Shown here: in pieces, positions 25,279-34,571 of the stretch | Numbering within the stretch: position 1 is the first letter of the stretch | How the letters are laid out: the number at the start of each line of letters is the position of its first letter | Assembly (NCBI RefSeq): GCF_004329815.1 | Contig: NZ_SJPE01000004.1 | Location: 66,926 to 130,925, forward strand | Origin: Flavobacterium silvisoli | GTDB taxonomy: Bacteria; Bacteroidota; Bacteroidia; Flavobacteriales; Flavobacteriaceae | DNA length: 64,000 bases | Reading direction: 5' to 3' | Made by a program: the position numbers and the translations under genes | The notes under the pieces: generated by a model | The model's input: only the letters and a program-made list of their open reading frames with translations | Database searches by the model: none | Told to the model about the DNA's origin: nothing

Positions 25279-26940
25279 ATGATTTATCCCAAAATACCTT
25301 TAGCGCAGAGTATTATTGAAATATGTCTTGCCAAAGGAGTTCACGATATAATAATTTCTCCGGGTTCCCGAAATGCTCCTTTGACCATTGGGTTTACCAA
25401 CAATCCAAACTTTCGTTGTTACAGTATTGCTGACGAGCGTTGTGCTGCATTTTTTGCTTTGGGAATTGCCCAGCAAATTCAAAAGCCGGTAGCCGTGGTA
25501 TGTACTTCGGGTTCTGCTTTGTTAAATTACTATCCGGCTTTGGCAGAAGCGTTCTATAGTCAGATTCCCTTTATTGTCATATCTGCCGACCGACCGCATG
25601 ATAAAATTGATATTGGTGACGGACAGACCATCAGACAGGAGAATGTGTTTGTGAATCATTCGCTTTACAATGCTAATTTACTCGAAGATGCTTCTGAAGA
25701 AAATGATGTGTTTATCAATGAAGCGATTAATGTAGCTATTGCTCATAAAGGACCGGTACACATCAATGCGCCCTTTGAAGAGCCTTTGTATGAAACCACC
25801 AACAAGCTTTCGGTAGATTGCAATGTTACAGGTTTGTTTAAAGACCATCGAACGGTAAGGGTAGAAGATATCATTGCCTTTTCTACTTTGTGGAACCACA
25901 GTCAAAAGATTTTAGTGTTGGTAGGTGAATGTTTCCCGAATTCAATAGAGGAAAGATGGATGGAACAATTGGCTTCATTACCATCGGTGGTGGTCATGAC
26001 CGAAACCACCTCTAATTTGCACCATCCATCGTTCATCAACAACATTGACACCTTAATTACTCCTTTTACCGCTGCTGAATTTACTGAATTACAACCTCGT
26101 ATTTTAGTTACGTTCGGAGGCATGATAGTGTCTAAACGAATCAAGGCTTTTTTACGAAAATACAAACCCAGACATCATTGGCATATCGATGAACTGAGAG
26201 CTTATGATACCTTTGGTATCCTGACCAACCATTTTCAGGTAACGCCCAATCAGTTCTTTAAACAGTTTTTGCCATTTGTAAAAAATGTAGAAAGCGATTA
26301 CAAAGCAACTTTTCATGCCATTCATCAATCCAGAAAAGAAAAACACAATAATTATTTGTCGAAAGTAGCTTTTTCTGATTTGAAAGCTTTTGAAGGGATT
26401 TTGAGTGCACTGCCTCAGCACATTCAGTTACAAATCAGTAATAGTGCTGCTATCCGTTATGCTCAACTATTTGATATAGATGCATCGGTAGAAGTGTTTT
26501 GCAACCGAGGTACCAGTGGCATTGACGGAAGTACTTCTACGGCTATCGGGGCGGCTGTGGGGAGTAAAAAACCTACCGTTTTGATTACCGGAGATGTTAG
26601 TTTTTTGTACGACAGCAATGCTCTTTGGAATAATTATATTCCGAAAAACTTTAAAATCATTCTGATTAATAATGGAGGAGGAGGTATCTTCCGGATTCTG
26701 CCCGGACATCAGGAGAACGAAACATTTCATACCTATTTTGAAACTTCACATTGTCTGACAGCAGAACATTTGGCCAAAATGTACCGTTTTGAGTATGCTA
26801 TTGCCAGTGATGAAAAATCATTGTCAAAAGGACTGAAACAATTGTTCGGCCAAAATGATCAACCGATGATATTAGAAGTATTTACACCAAGCCGTGAAAA
26901 CGACAAACAGTTGAAAGCGTATTTTAAAGCTTTGGTATAA
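25279..26940 (+). CDS. menD: MenD, SEPHCHC synthase of menaquinone synthesis
   Basis: Thiamine-diphosphate enzyme adding 2-oxoglutarate to isochorismate to form 2-succinyl-5-enolpyruvyl-6-hydroxy-3-cyclohexene-1-carboxylate. N-terminal block: DIIISPGSRNAPLTIGF. Mid block: ISADRPHDKIDIGDGQTIRQEN. TPP/Mg binding: GDVSFLYDSNALWNN and NGGGGIFRILPG. The 553 residues are normal. It commits the cell to menaquinone as respiratory quinone, in agreement with the lineage. An HD hydrolase gene follows after 30 bases. Confidence 0.95.
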   Translation: MIYPKIPLAQSIIEICLAKGVHDIIISPGSRNAPLTIGFTNNPNFRCYSIADERCAAFFALGIAQQIQKPVAVVCTSGSALLNYYPALAEAFYSQIPFIVISADRPHDKIDIGDGQTIRQENVFVNHSLYNANLLEDASEENDVFINEAINVAIAHKGPVHINAPFEEPLYETTNKLSVDCNVTGLFKDHRTVRVEDIIAFSTLWNHSQKILVLVGECFPNSIEERWMEQLASLPSVVVMTETTSNLHHPSFINNIDTLITPFTAAEFTELQPRILVTFGGMIVSKRIKAFLRKYKPRHHWHIDELRAYDTFGILTNHFQVTPNQFFKQFLPFVKNVESDYKATFHAIHQSRKEKHNNYLSKVAFSDLKAFEGILSALPQHIQLQISNSAAIRYAQLFDIDASVEVFCNRGTSGIDGSTSTAIGAAVGSKKPTVLITGDVSFLYDSNALWNNYIPKNFKIILINNGGGGIFRILPGHQENETFHTYFETSHCLTAEHLAKMYRFEYAIASDEKSLSKGLKQLFGQNDQPMILEVFTPSRENDKQLKAYFKALV

Positions 26941-26970
26941 ATTTATATCTTTACTAAAATCCATTGTATA

Positions 26971-28206
26971 GTGAGTCAAACTAATAAATTGAAAATATTC
27001 AATGACCCGATCTACGGGTTCATTACCATTCCTAATTCGCTGATTTACGATTTGATTCAGCATCCTTATTTTCAGCGTTTGCGACGTATTTCTCAAATGG
27101 GATTATCCTATTTGGTTTACCCGGGAGCGCACCATACCCGTTTTCACCACGCGCTCGGAGCCATGCACATGATGCAGAAAGCGGTTGAGGTACTTCGTTT
27201 TAAAGAAGTCAAAATATCCAAAGAAGAAGAAAATGCACTTTACATAGCTATCCTTTTACACGACATAGGCCACGGACCTTTTTCTCATGCTATGGAACAC
27301 AGTATAGTAGAAGAGGTAAACCATGAAGCCATTTCGCTGTTATTCATGAATAAACTTAACGAAGAATTCAACGGTCATTTGAGTTTGGCGATTCAGGTTT
27401 TTAAAGGTGAATACCACCGAAAGTTCATGTTGCAGTTGATTTCCAGTCAATTGGATATGGATAGGATGGATTATTTAAAGCGTGACAGTTTTTATTCGGG
27501 GGTGGCAGAAGGCAATATCAATTCCGATCGATTGATTCAAATGATGAATGTAGTTGACGACGTGTTGGTGATGGAAGAAAAAGGAATCTACTCGATAGAA
27601 AAGTTCCTGATGGCCCGCCGTTTAATGTATTGGCAAGCTTATTTGCACAAAACGAGTTTGGTAGCCGAACTGACTTTGACCAAAACATTACAAAGAGCTA
27701 AAGAACTTTTTCATAAAGGAGTTCCGGTGGAATGCAGCAGACCGTTAAAGTATTTTATGGAGCACAAAGTTACTTTGGATAACTTTTCGGATACAGATTT
27801 AAATACTTTTGCGCAACTGGATGATTTTGATGTAATTAGTGCATTGAAAAATTGGCAGCATAACGATGATTTTATTTTGTCAAGTTTGAGTAAAATGATT
27901 ATTAATCGCGATTTGTCAAAAATAAAACTCAACAGCGAAAAGTTTCCTGTTGAAGTGCTCGAAGCCATGACGGCCCGATTTGTTAAGGAACATCACGTTA
28001 CCCAGCAGGAAGCTAAATATTTTATTTTTAAAGGAAAAATTAAAAATCAGGCCTACAGCAAAGAAGCCGAACCCATCAGAATTCTGAAAAAGGACCGATC
28101 AATAGAAGATGTAGTGGAAGCATCAGATCAACTTAATTTAAAAGCCTTGTCTAAGCCGGTTACCAAATATTATATCTGTTTTCCAAAACTACTTGAAGAA
28201 TTTTAA
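26971..28206 (+). CDS. HD domain metal-dependent phosphohydrolase
   Basis: Protein of 411 residues related to YdhJ/dGTPase/SAMHD1-like HD enzymes. Metal-site motifs: TRFHHALGAMHM (first His), LLHDIGHGPFSHAMEH (HD pair and following His), and SSQLDMDRMDYLKRD with the last Asp. The C-terminal half is helical. It probably hydrolyses nucleotides. Translation starts with GTG (26971); the protein then begins MSQTNKLKIFNDPIYGFITI, the conserved N-terminus, and no in-frame ATG lies closer. It is downstream of menD by 30 bases and upstream of lpxD by 33. Confidence 0.88.
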   Translation: MSQTNKLKIFNDPIYGFITIPNSLIYDLIQHPYFQRLRRISQMGLSYLVYPGAHHTRFHHALGAMHMMQKAVEVLRFKEVKISKEEENALYIAILLHDIGHGPFSHAMEHSIVEEVNHEAISLLFMNKLNEEFNGHLSLAIQVFKGEYHRKFMLQLISSQLDMDRMDYLKRDSFYSGVAEGNINSDRLIQMMNVVDDVLVMEEKGIYSIEKFLMARRLMYWQAYLHKTSLVAELTLTKTLQRAKELFHKGVPVECSRPLKYFMEHKVTLDNFSDTDLNTFAQLDDFDVISALKNWQHNDDFILSSLSKMIINRDLSKIKLNSEKFPVEVLEAMTARFVKEHHVTQQEAKYFIFKGKIKNQAYSKEAEPIRILKKDRSIEDVVEASDQLNLKALSKPVTKYYICFPKLLEEF

Positions 28207-28226
28207 TATTAAAATTGTTTTTTTTA

Positions 28227-28234
28227 TATTTTTG
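28227..28234 (+). promoter_or_regulatory. -7 box of the lpxD gene, nearly leaderless
   Basis: TATTTTTG fits TAnnTTTG and ends five bases before the ATG at 28240. A TTG at the standard upstream distance is not obvious. The short gap argues for the 28240 ATG over the upstream in-frame GTG, which overlaps the box. Confidence 0.4.
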
Positions 28235-28239
28235 TGGCA

Positions 28240-29268
28240 ATGAAGTTTACAGCAGCTCAAATAGCAGGAATTCTTGATGGCGAAGTGGTAGGAAACCCAG
28301 ATGCCGAAGTGTTCAAATTGGCTAAGATAGAAGAAGGCACCGAAGGTTCGCTTACTTTTTTGGCCAATCCTAAATATGTTAATTTTATTTATACCACCGC
28401 TGCTACCGTTACCATAGTCAATCACGACTTTATTCCCGAAAATACCTTGACTACCACACTGATAAAAGTGGATGATGCCTACCAGGCTTTTTCAAAATTA
28501 TTGGAGTATTACAATCAGGTGAAGTTGATGAAATCAGGAATCGAACAGCCTTCTGTGATTTCTGAAAATGTGACTTACGGAGCAAATTTATACCTCGGAA
28601 GTTTCAGTTATATCGGTAAAAATGTAGTAATAGGTAATGATGTCAAAATATACCCGAATTGTTTCATAGGCGATAACGTTACCATAGGTGACAATACCAT
28701 TTTGTTTGCCGGAGTAAAAATTTATTCTGAGTCGGTAATAGGCGCCAATTGCACCATGCATTCCGGTGTAGTAATAGGGTCTGACGGGTTTGGATATGCT
28801 CCGACCGAAACAGGAACCTATTCTAAAATACCCCAAATAGGCAATGTCATTCTCGAAGATTATGTTGACGTAGGTGCCTCTACTACCATCGACAGAGCTA
28901 CTTTGGGTTCTACCATAATCAGAAAGGGAGTGAAACTCGACAACCATATCCAAATTGCCCATAATGTTGAAATTGGAGAACATACCGTAATCGCTGCTCA
29001 AACCGGTGTTGCGGGTTCAACCAAAATAGGAAGCCATTGCATGATAGGCGGACAAGTGGGTATAGCCGGTCATTTGACTATTGGCAATCACGTTAGAGTT
29101 CAGGCTCAATCCGGTATTGGTAAAAATATACAAGACGGAGAAACCATTCAAGGTTCGCCAGCCTTCAATTATGGCGATTACAGCAAGTCGTATGTACATT
29201 TCAAAAATTTACCGAAGATAGTAGCTGATTTGGAAGAATTAAAAAAGAATCATTCATCTGAGTCGTAA
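28240..29268 (+). CDS. lpxD: UDP-3-O-(3-hydroxyacyl)glucosamine N-acyltransferase (LpxD)
   Basis: Third enzyme of lipid A synthesis; adds the N-linked hydroxyacyl chain from acyl-ACP. The N-terminal uridine-binding domain (about 1-100) contains [18 protein letters not shown]. The left-handed beta helix of hexapeptide repeats runs from about 105 to 320, with the catalytic His region [13 protein letters not shown] and SDGFGYAP. The C-terminal helix is present. About 342 residues, standard length. The ATG at 28240 is preferred to the GTG six bases upstream. It leads the lpxD / lpxC-fabZ / lpxA / efp / lpxD-like cluster. Confidence 0.95.
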   Translation: MKFTAAQIAGILDGEVVGNPDAEVFKLAKIEEGTEGSLTFLANPKYVNFIYTTAATVTIVNHDFIPENTLTTTLIKVDDAYQAFSKLLEYYNQVKLMKSGIEQPSVISENVTYGANLYLGSFSYIGKNVVIGNDVKIYPNCFIGDNVTIGDNTILFAGVKIYSESVIGANCTMHSGVVIGSDGFGYAPTETGTYSKIPQIGNVILEDYVDVGASTTIDRATLGSTIIRKGVKLDNHIQIAHNVEIGEHTVIAAQTGVAGSTKIGSHCMIGGQVGIAGHLTIGNHVRVQAQSGIGKNIQDGETIQGSPAFNYGDYSKSYVHFKNLPKIVADLEELKKNHSSES

Positions 29269-29319
29269 CCAAATTGTTTGGTACGCAACAACAATAAACT
29301 AAACTAAAATAGCATACCC

Positions 29320-30708
29320 ATGGTTAAACAAAAAACCATCCAAAACGAGATTTCGCTTACGGGCGTTGGACTTCACACGGGAAAGGAAGTCAAAATGACT
29401 TTTAAACCGGCACCGGTCAACAACGGTTATACTTTTGTTCGAGTAGACTTAGAAGGGAGTCCTGTTATCGAGGCGGATGCCAATTATGTTGTGAACACAC
29501 AAAGAGGAACTAATCTTGAAAAGTTAGGTGTTAAAATTCAAACTTCGGAGCACGTACTCGCGGCCTTTGTTGGTTGTGATGTGGATAACGTAATCATCGA
29601 GTTAAACGAATCAGAGCCTCCTATCATGGATGGTTCTTCTAAGTTTTTTGTAGAAGCTATTGAAAAAGCAGGCATTGTTGAACAAGATGCTGAACGTAAA
29701 TATTACGTGGTTAAAGAAGTTATTTCTTTTACCGATGAAAGTACCGGAAGTGAAATTTTGCTGATGCCTTCTGACGATTATCAGGTAACGGCTATGGTTG
29801 ATTTTGGGACCAAAGTGGTAGGTACGCAAAATGCCACCATGAAAAACATCTCCGAGTTCAAAACCGAGATTGCGGATGCCCGAACCTTTAGTTTCCTGCA
29901 CGAATTGGAAACATTGTTAGACAACGGTCTGATTAAAGGAGGAGATTTGAACAATGCCATTGTGTATGTTGATAAAGAAATCTCTCCTAAAACCATGGAG
30001 AACCTCAAAGTTGCTTTTGGTAAAGAACAAATTTCAGTAAAACCAAACGGAATTTTGGACAATCTTACCCTGCACTATCCAAATGAAGCGGCCCGTCATA
30101 AATTGCTTGATGTGGTTGGCGATTTGGCTTTGGTGGGAACCCGAATCAAAGGAAAAGTAATTGCCAACAAACCGGGGCACTTTGTGAATACGCAGTTTGC
30201 CAAAAAATTATCTAAAATCATTAAATTAGAGCAACGCAATCAAGTTCCGGTGTATGATTTACATAAAGAACCTTTGATGGACATTCACAAAATCATGTCT
30301 ATGTTGCCACACCGACCACCTTTCTTGTTGGTCGATAAAATATTGGAAATGTCAGACAGCCATGTGGTAGGTTTGAAAAACGTGACCATGAACGAAGATT
30401 TCTTCGTGGGTCATTTTCCGGGAGCACCGGTAATGCCTGGCGTTTTAATTGTAGAAGCCATGGCACAAACCGGAGGTATCTTAATTTTAAGTTCGGTACC
30501 GGATCCTGAAAATTATTTGACTTATTTTATGAAAATTGACAATGTAAAATTCAAGTACAAAGTGTTGCCGGGAGATACATTGGTTTTCAAATGCGACTTG
30601 ATTTCTCCTATCCGCAGAGGTATTTGCCACATGCAGGCTAACGCTTATGCCAACGGAAAATTGGTAGCCGAAGCTGAATTGATGGCACAAATTGTCAAAA
30701 AGAACTAA
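29320..30708 (+). CDS. lpxC: Bifunctional LpxC deacetylase / FabZ dehydratase
   Basis: Fusion of UDP-3-O-acyl-N-acetylglucosamine deacetylase (about 1-305), the committed zinc step of lipid A synthesis, with (3R)-hydroxyacyl-ACP dehydratase (about 315-462) of fatty acid elongation. LpxC marks: GVGLHTGKEV, TSEHVLAAF (zinc His), RHKLLDVVGDLALVG (zinc His and Asp), ANKPGHFVN. FabZ marks: LPHRPPFLLVDKI with catalytic His and GHFPGAPVMPGVLIVEAMAQ with catalytic Glu. The fusion is typical of Bacteroidota and links hydroxyacyl supply to lipid A demand. lpxA follows after twelve bases. Confidence 0.96.
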   Translation: MVKQKTIQNEISLTGVGLHTGKEVKMTFKPAPVNNGYTFVRVDLEGSPVIEADANYVVNTQRGTNLEKLGVKIQTSEHVLAAFVGCDVDNVIIELNESEPPIMDGSSKFFVEAIEKAGIVEQDAERKYYVVKEVISFTDESTGSEILLMPSDDYQVTAMVDFGTKVVGTQNATMKNISEFKTEIADARTFSFLHELETLLDNGLIKGGDLNNAIVYVDKEISPKTMENLKVAFGKEQISVKPNGILDNLTLHYPNEAARHKLLDVVGDLALVGTRIKGKVIANKPGHFVNTQFAKKLSKIIKLEQRNQVPVYDLHKEPLMDIHKIMSMLPHRPPFLLVDKILEMSDSHVVGLKNVTMNEDFFVGHFPGAPVMPGVLIVEAMAQTGGILILSSVPDPENYLTYFMKIDNVKFKYKVLPGDTLVFKCDLISPIRRGICHMQANAYANGKLVAEAELMAQIVKKN

Positions 30709-30720
30709 ATCTAAAAATGT

Positions 30721-31506
30721 ATGAATCAACCGTTAGCTTATGTACATCCTGGTGCTAAAATCGCTAAGAATGTCGTTATAGAACCTTTTACTACTATTCA
30801 CAACAATGTTGTCATCGGTGATGGAACTTGGATTGGTTCGAATGTAACCATTATGGAAGGCGCCCGTATCGGGAAGAATTGCAATATTTTTCCGGGAGCT
30901 GTTATTGCCGCTGTGCCTCAGGATTTAAAATTCGGAGGAGAAGAATCACTAGCAGTAATTGGTGATAATGTTACCATCAGAGAGTGTGTGACTATCAACA
31001 GAGGAACTATTGCTTCCGGGCAAACCAAAATCGGAAATAACTGTTTGATTATGGCTACGGCTCACATTGCCCATGACTGTCATATAGGAGATAACGCCAT
31101 TATTGTAAACGGTGTGGCTTTGGCTGGTCACGTGATTGTAGGGAACTATGCCATCATTGGCGGTTTGGCTGCTATTCATCAGTTTATTCATATTGGTGAC
31201 CATGCCATGATTTCGGGTGGTTCTCTAGTGCGTAAAGATGTACCCCCTTATACCAAAGCTGCCAAAGAGCCGCTTTCTTATGTAGGGATTAATTCGGTTG
31301 GATTGAGAAGGAGAGGATTTACTTCTGAAAAAATCAGAGAAATTCAGGATATTTACCGAATACTATATCAAAAAAATTATAATACTTCTCAAGCTATGGG
31401 AATAATAGAAGCTGAAATGGCTGCTTCACCGGAACGCGACGAGATTCTTGATTTCATCCGTAACTCCTCAAGAGGAATTATGAAAGGCTATTCGGGATCG
31501 TATTAA
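30721..31506 (+). CDS. lpxA: Acyl-ACP--UDP-N-acetylglucosamine O-acyltransferase (LpxA)
   Basis: First lipid A enzyme; moves a 3-hydroxyacyl chain to the 3-OH of UDP-GlcNAc. Hexapeptide-repeat beta helix over residues 3-190, with the catalytic His in MATAHIAHDCHIGDN and the family GLAAIHQFIHIGDHAMISG. C-terminal helical part: GLRRRGFTSEKIREIQDIY. 261 residues, the usual length. Twelve bases after lpxC-fabZ, so co-transcribed; 61 bases before efp. Confidence 0.95.
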   Translation: MNQPLAYVHPGAKIAKNVVIEPFTTIHNNVVIGDGTWIGSNVTIMEGARIGKNCNIFPGAVIAAVPQDLKFGGEESLAVIGDNVTIRECVTINRGTIASGQTKIGNNCLIMATAHIAHDCHIGDNAIIVNGVALAGHVIVGNYAIIGGLAAIHQFIHIGDHAMISGGSLVRKDVPPYTKAAKEPLSYVGINSVGLRRRGFTSEKIREIQDIYRILYQKNYNTSQAMGIIEAEMAASPERDEILDFIRNSSRGIMKGYSGSY

Positions 31507-31567
31507 AATGCGAATCGATAGTAGAAGATATAAATAACAGAATAATTTAATTAACAAATAATACAAA

Positions 31568-32128
31568 ATGGCATCTACAGCAGATATTAGAAACGGATTA
31601 TGCATCAAATTCAATCACGATATTTATAAAATTATCGAATTTCTTCACGTAAAACCGGGTAAAGGACCGGCTTTCGTTAGAACTAAATTGAAAAGTTTAA
31701 CCAATGGAAAAGTATTGGATAATACCTTTTCGGCCGGGCACAAAATAGATGTGGTTCGCGTTGAAACGCATACGTTCCAATTTTTATATTCTGAAGGAAA
31801 TGATTTCCACTTTATGAATACAGAAACTTACGAACAAATTACTTTAAACAGAGACGTATTAGACGCTCCGGATTTGTTAAAAGAAGGAACCAACGTAATG
31901 GTGCAAATCAATACTGAAACCGACATGCCGTTGTCTGTTGATATGCCGGCTTCTATTATTTTAGAGGTTACCTATACCGAGCCGGGTGTAAAAGGAAATA
32001 CCGCTACTAACGCCACTAAACCGGCAAAAGTAGAAACCGGTGCCGCAGTTAATGTTCCTTTATTCATCAATGAAGGGGATAAGATCAAAATTGATACAGC
32101 TACCGGTAAATACATGGAAAGAGTGTAA
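31568..32128 (+). CDS. efp: Translation elongation factor P
   Basis: Three-domain beta-barrel protein of 186 residues that binds between ribosomal P and E sites and relieves stalling at polyproline. Domain I carries the tip loop HVKPGKGPAFVRTKLKSL with the Lys that is the usual modification site. Domain II has FLYSEGNDFHFMNTETYEQ; domain III ends VPLFINEGDKIKIDTATGKYMERV. Standard length. In flavobacteria it often lies in the lpx cluster, as here. Confidence 0.95.
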   Translation: MASTADIRNGLCIKFNHDIYKIIEFLHVKPGKGPAFVRTKLKSLTNGKVLDNTFSAGHKIDVVRVETHTFQFLYSEGNDFHFMNTETYEQITLNRDVLDAPDLLKEGTNVMVQINTETDMPLSVDMPASIILEVTYTEPGVKGNTATNATKPAKVETGAAVNVPLFINEGDKIKIDTATGKYMERV

Positions 32129-32208
32129 TTAATTTGAAAATGTGTTAATTTGAAAATTTGAAGATTATACACTCCTCTTTTTCAAATGCTCAAATCTTCA
32201 AATGTTCA
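32129..32208. repeat. Short AT-rich direct and inverted repeats between efp and the second lpxD-like gene
   Basis: TTAATTTGAAAAT occurs at 32129-32141 and 32145-32157 (16-base period). A segment TGAAAATTTGAAGAT (32151-32165) pairs with ATCTTCAAATGTTCA (32194-32208) with one mismatch across a 28-base loop. The 'tttgaaaatttgaag' style of spacer resembles intergenic repeats I associate with Flavobacterium genomes. Confidence 0.5.
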
Positions 32209-32215
32209 ATCAAAT

Positions 32216-33145
32216 ATGAAATTTCCAAGAATACATACACTCAAAGAAATAGCTCAAATCATCGGTTGCCAATACGTGGGAGCCGATGATTTTGCTGTTC
32301 ATGGCATGAACGAAATTCACGTAGTAGAACCCGGAGATATCGTCTTTGTTGATCATCCTAAATATTATGAAAAGGCACTGCAGTCAGCAGCCACTATTGT
32401 TTTAATCAACAAAGAAGTTGATTGTCCTGACGGCAAAGCACTTTTGGTTTCAGATGATCCTTTCCGCGATTTTAATGTGCTGACCAAGCACTTTCGTCCG
32501 TTTGTGGCTGCCAATGCCAGTATAGCAGATTCAGCTACTATCGGTGCAGGAACAATCATTCAACCTAATTGTTTTATTGGACATAATGTAACGATTGGTA
32601 AAAATTGTCTGCTACATGCCAATGTTATTGTATACGACAACACTGTGATTGGTGATAACGTAATCATCCATTCGGGAACCGTTTTGGGAGCTGATGCTTT
32701 TTATTATAAAAAACGTCCGGAGGGGTTTGACCAATTGCTTTCCGGTGGGAGAGTAGTCATTGAAGACCACGTGGGTATAGGGGCTTTGTGTACCATTGAT
32801 AAAGGGGTTACCGGTGACACCACTATAGGGGCCGGAACCAAGATAGATAACCAAGTGCACGTTGGTCATGATACGGTTGTCGGAAAAAAATGTCTGATTG
32901 CATCACAAACAGGTATAGCCGGTTGTGTCGTGATTGAAGACGAAGTAACGCTTTGGGGTCAGGTAGGAACTACCAGTGGCATTACTATCGGTGCGAAAGC
33001 TGTCGTTTTAGGGCAAACAGGAGTGACCAAATCAATAGAAGGAGGAAAGAGCTATTTTGGTACTCCGGTTGAGGAATCACGTGAAAAATTAAAGCAATTG
33101 GCCAATGTAAAAAGAATACCGGATATTTTAAACAAATTGAAATAA
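32216..33145 (+). CDS. Second LpxD-like N-acyltransferase
   Basis: Protein of 309 residues with the LpxD plan: an N-terminal uridine-binding-like domain (about 1-90: VEPGDIVFVDHPKYYEKAL), then hexapeptide repeats (about 95-290) with DAFYYKKRPEGFDQL, KIDNQVHVGHDTVVG (His at the catalytic position) and WGQVGTTSGITIG. It resembles LpxD but is shorter, and the F-G-F-A-P loop of true LpxD is replaced. It may acylate another UDP-sugar. I start at MKFPRIHTLKEIAQ (32216); the frame from 32186 adds ten residues within the repeat region. An NTF2-like gene follows two bases later. Confidence 0.85.
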   Translation: MKFPRIHTLKEIAQIIGCQYVGADDFAVHGMNEIHVVEPGDIVFVDHPKYYEKALQSAATIVLINKEVDCPDGKALLVSDDPFRDFNVLTKHFRPFVAANASIADSATIGAGTIIQPNCFIGHNVTIGKNCLLHANVIVYDNTVIGDNVIIHSGTVLGADAFYYKKRPEGFDQLLSGGRVVIEDHVGIGALCTIDKGVTGDTTIGAGTKIDNQVHVGHDTVVGKKCLIASQTGIAGCVVIEDEVTLWGQVGTTSGITIGAKAVVLGQTGVTKSIEGGKSYFGTPVEESREKLKQLANVKRIPDILNKLK

Positions 33146-33147
33146 CT

Positions 33148-33507
33148 ATGAGCGCCAAAGAAATCGTTCAAAATTTTTACAAGTCAGATGTACTGTTGGA
33201 AACCAACACAGTCAATGATTTTTTGCATCCTGATGTTGTTTTGGAATGGCACAGTTCCAAAGGTTTTTTAAAACTCAAACACGACGATATTATTTCATTA
33301 ATAACCGAATTAGGCAAAGCTTATGTTCGGTCTAAATCAAGAATTACCCACATTTTAGCCGAAGGGAATACCGTTTCGGTTAGGTATTCGCATTACGTCA
33401 AAACGTTTGAAAACCCCAGAGAAGAAATGCTCTTGGCTCATTTCATGGTGGTTTGGGAACTCAAAGGCAACAAGCTTTACCGCGGATATCAAATGAGCCA
33501 ACTATAA
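33148..33507 (+). CDS. NTF2-like (SnoaL fold) protein
   Basis: Soluble protein of 119 residues with the alpha+beta cone fold of the nuclear transport factor 2 group: an N-terminal helix (KEIVQNFYKSDVLLE), FLHPDVVLEWHSSKGF, and terminal strands (VSVRYSHYVKTF, HFMVVWELKGNKLYRGYQMSQL). Members are enzymes, ligand binders or scaffold domains; no specific role is visible. Two bases after the LpxD-like gene, so the same operon. Confidence 0.83.
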   Translation: MSAKEIVQNFYKSDVLLETNTVNDFLHPDVVLEWHSSKGFLKLKHDDIISLITELGKAYVRSKSRITHILAEGNTVSVRYSHYVKTFENPREEMLLAHFMVVWELKGNKLYRGYQMSQL

Positions 33508-33605
33508 CAAATTTGCAAAAAAACTGAGTATTAATCGCTAAATACTAATCACTAATTGCTACTTTTGCAACACAAAAAATAAACACCAAATAAACAAACA
33601 CACAC

Positions 33606-34478
33606 ATGAGCGTTTTAGTTAATAAAGATTCAAAAATAATAGTACAAGGATTTACAGGAAGCGAAGGAACATTCCACGCTTCGCAAATGATTGAATACGG
33701 AACCAATGTAGTAGGAGGAGTAACTCCCGGAAAAGGAGGAACCACTCACTTAGACCGTCCGGTTTTTAATACAGTTAAAGATGCGGTTGAGCAAGCGGGT
33801 GCAGATACCACTATCATTTTCGTTCCGCCAGCCTTTGCAGCCGATGCTATTATGGAAGCTGCTGATGCCGGTATCAAAGTAATTATTACCATTACTGAAG
33901 GTATTCCTGTTGCCGATATGATCAAAGCGTACCAATACATCAAAGGTAAAAATTGTCGTTTGGTAGGTCCTAACTGTCCGGGAGTTATTACTCCGGGAGA
34001 AGCTAAAGTAGGCATCATGCCGGGCTTTGTTTTCAAAAAGGGAAGTGTAGGGATTGTATCTAAATCGGGTACCTTGACTTATGAAGCGGCTGATCAGGTT
34101 GTAAAACAAGGCTTAGGAATCACAACAGCTATCGGAATTGGTGGTGACCCAATCATTGGAACTACAACTAAAGAAGCCGTTGAATTATTGATGAACGATC
34201 CTGAAACCAAATGTATCATCATGATTGGTGAAATAGGGGGGCAATTAGAAGCTGATGCGGCCAAATGGATTAAAGCCGACGGAAACCGTAAACCTGTAAT
34301 TGGTTTTATTGCCGGAGAAACAGCTCCGAAAGGAAGAACCATGGGACATGCCGGAGCTATCGTTGGAGGAGCCGACGATACTGCTGAAGCAAAAAAACGC
34401 ATCATGAGAGAAAACGGAATTCACGTAGTAGATTCTCCTGCCGAAATCGGTAAAAAAGTAAAAGAAGTGATGGGATAA
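33606..34478 (+). CDS. sucD: Succinate--CoA ligase, alpha subunit
   Basis: TCA-cycle enzyme subunit that binds CoA and carries the phosphohistidine. CoA-binding N-terminal domain: [44 protein letters not shown]. Active-site His region: [16 protein letters not shown]. The 290 residues are normal. The beta subunit gene is not adjacent, as is common in Bacteroidota. A strong terminator follows, so sucD is transcribed alone or as the last gene. Confidence 0.96.
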   Translation: MSVLVNKDSKIIVQGFTGSEGTFHASQMIEYGTNVVGGVTPGKGGTTHLDRPVFNTVKDAVEQAGADTTIIFVPPAFAADAIMEAADAGIKVIITITEGIPVADMIKAYQYIKGKNCRLVGPNCPGVITPGEAKVGIMPGFVFKKGSVGIVSKSGTLTYEAADQVVKQGLGITTAIGIGGDPIIGTTTKEAVELLMNDPETKCIIMIGEIGGQLEADAAKWIKADGNRKPVIGFIAGETAPKGRTMGHAGAIVGGADDTAEAKKRIMRENGIHVVDSPAEIGKKVKEVMG

Positions 34479-34502
34479 TATCCCAAACTTGTATTATAAT
34501 TT

Positions 34503-34530
34503 AAAGCCTCACCCTTGTGAGGCTTTTTTT
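34503..34530 (+). terminator. Terminator of sucD
   Basis: AAAGCCTCAC / GTGAGGCTTT stem around a four-base loop with a run of T, 25 bases after the stop. Confidence 0.92.
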
Positions 34531-34571
34531 ATTTAAAAACTTTTATATATTTGATTATCAAATTATTTTAT

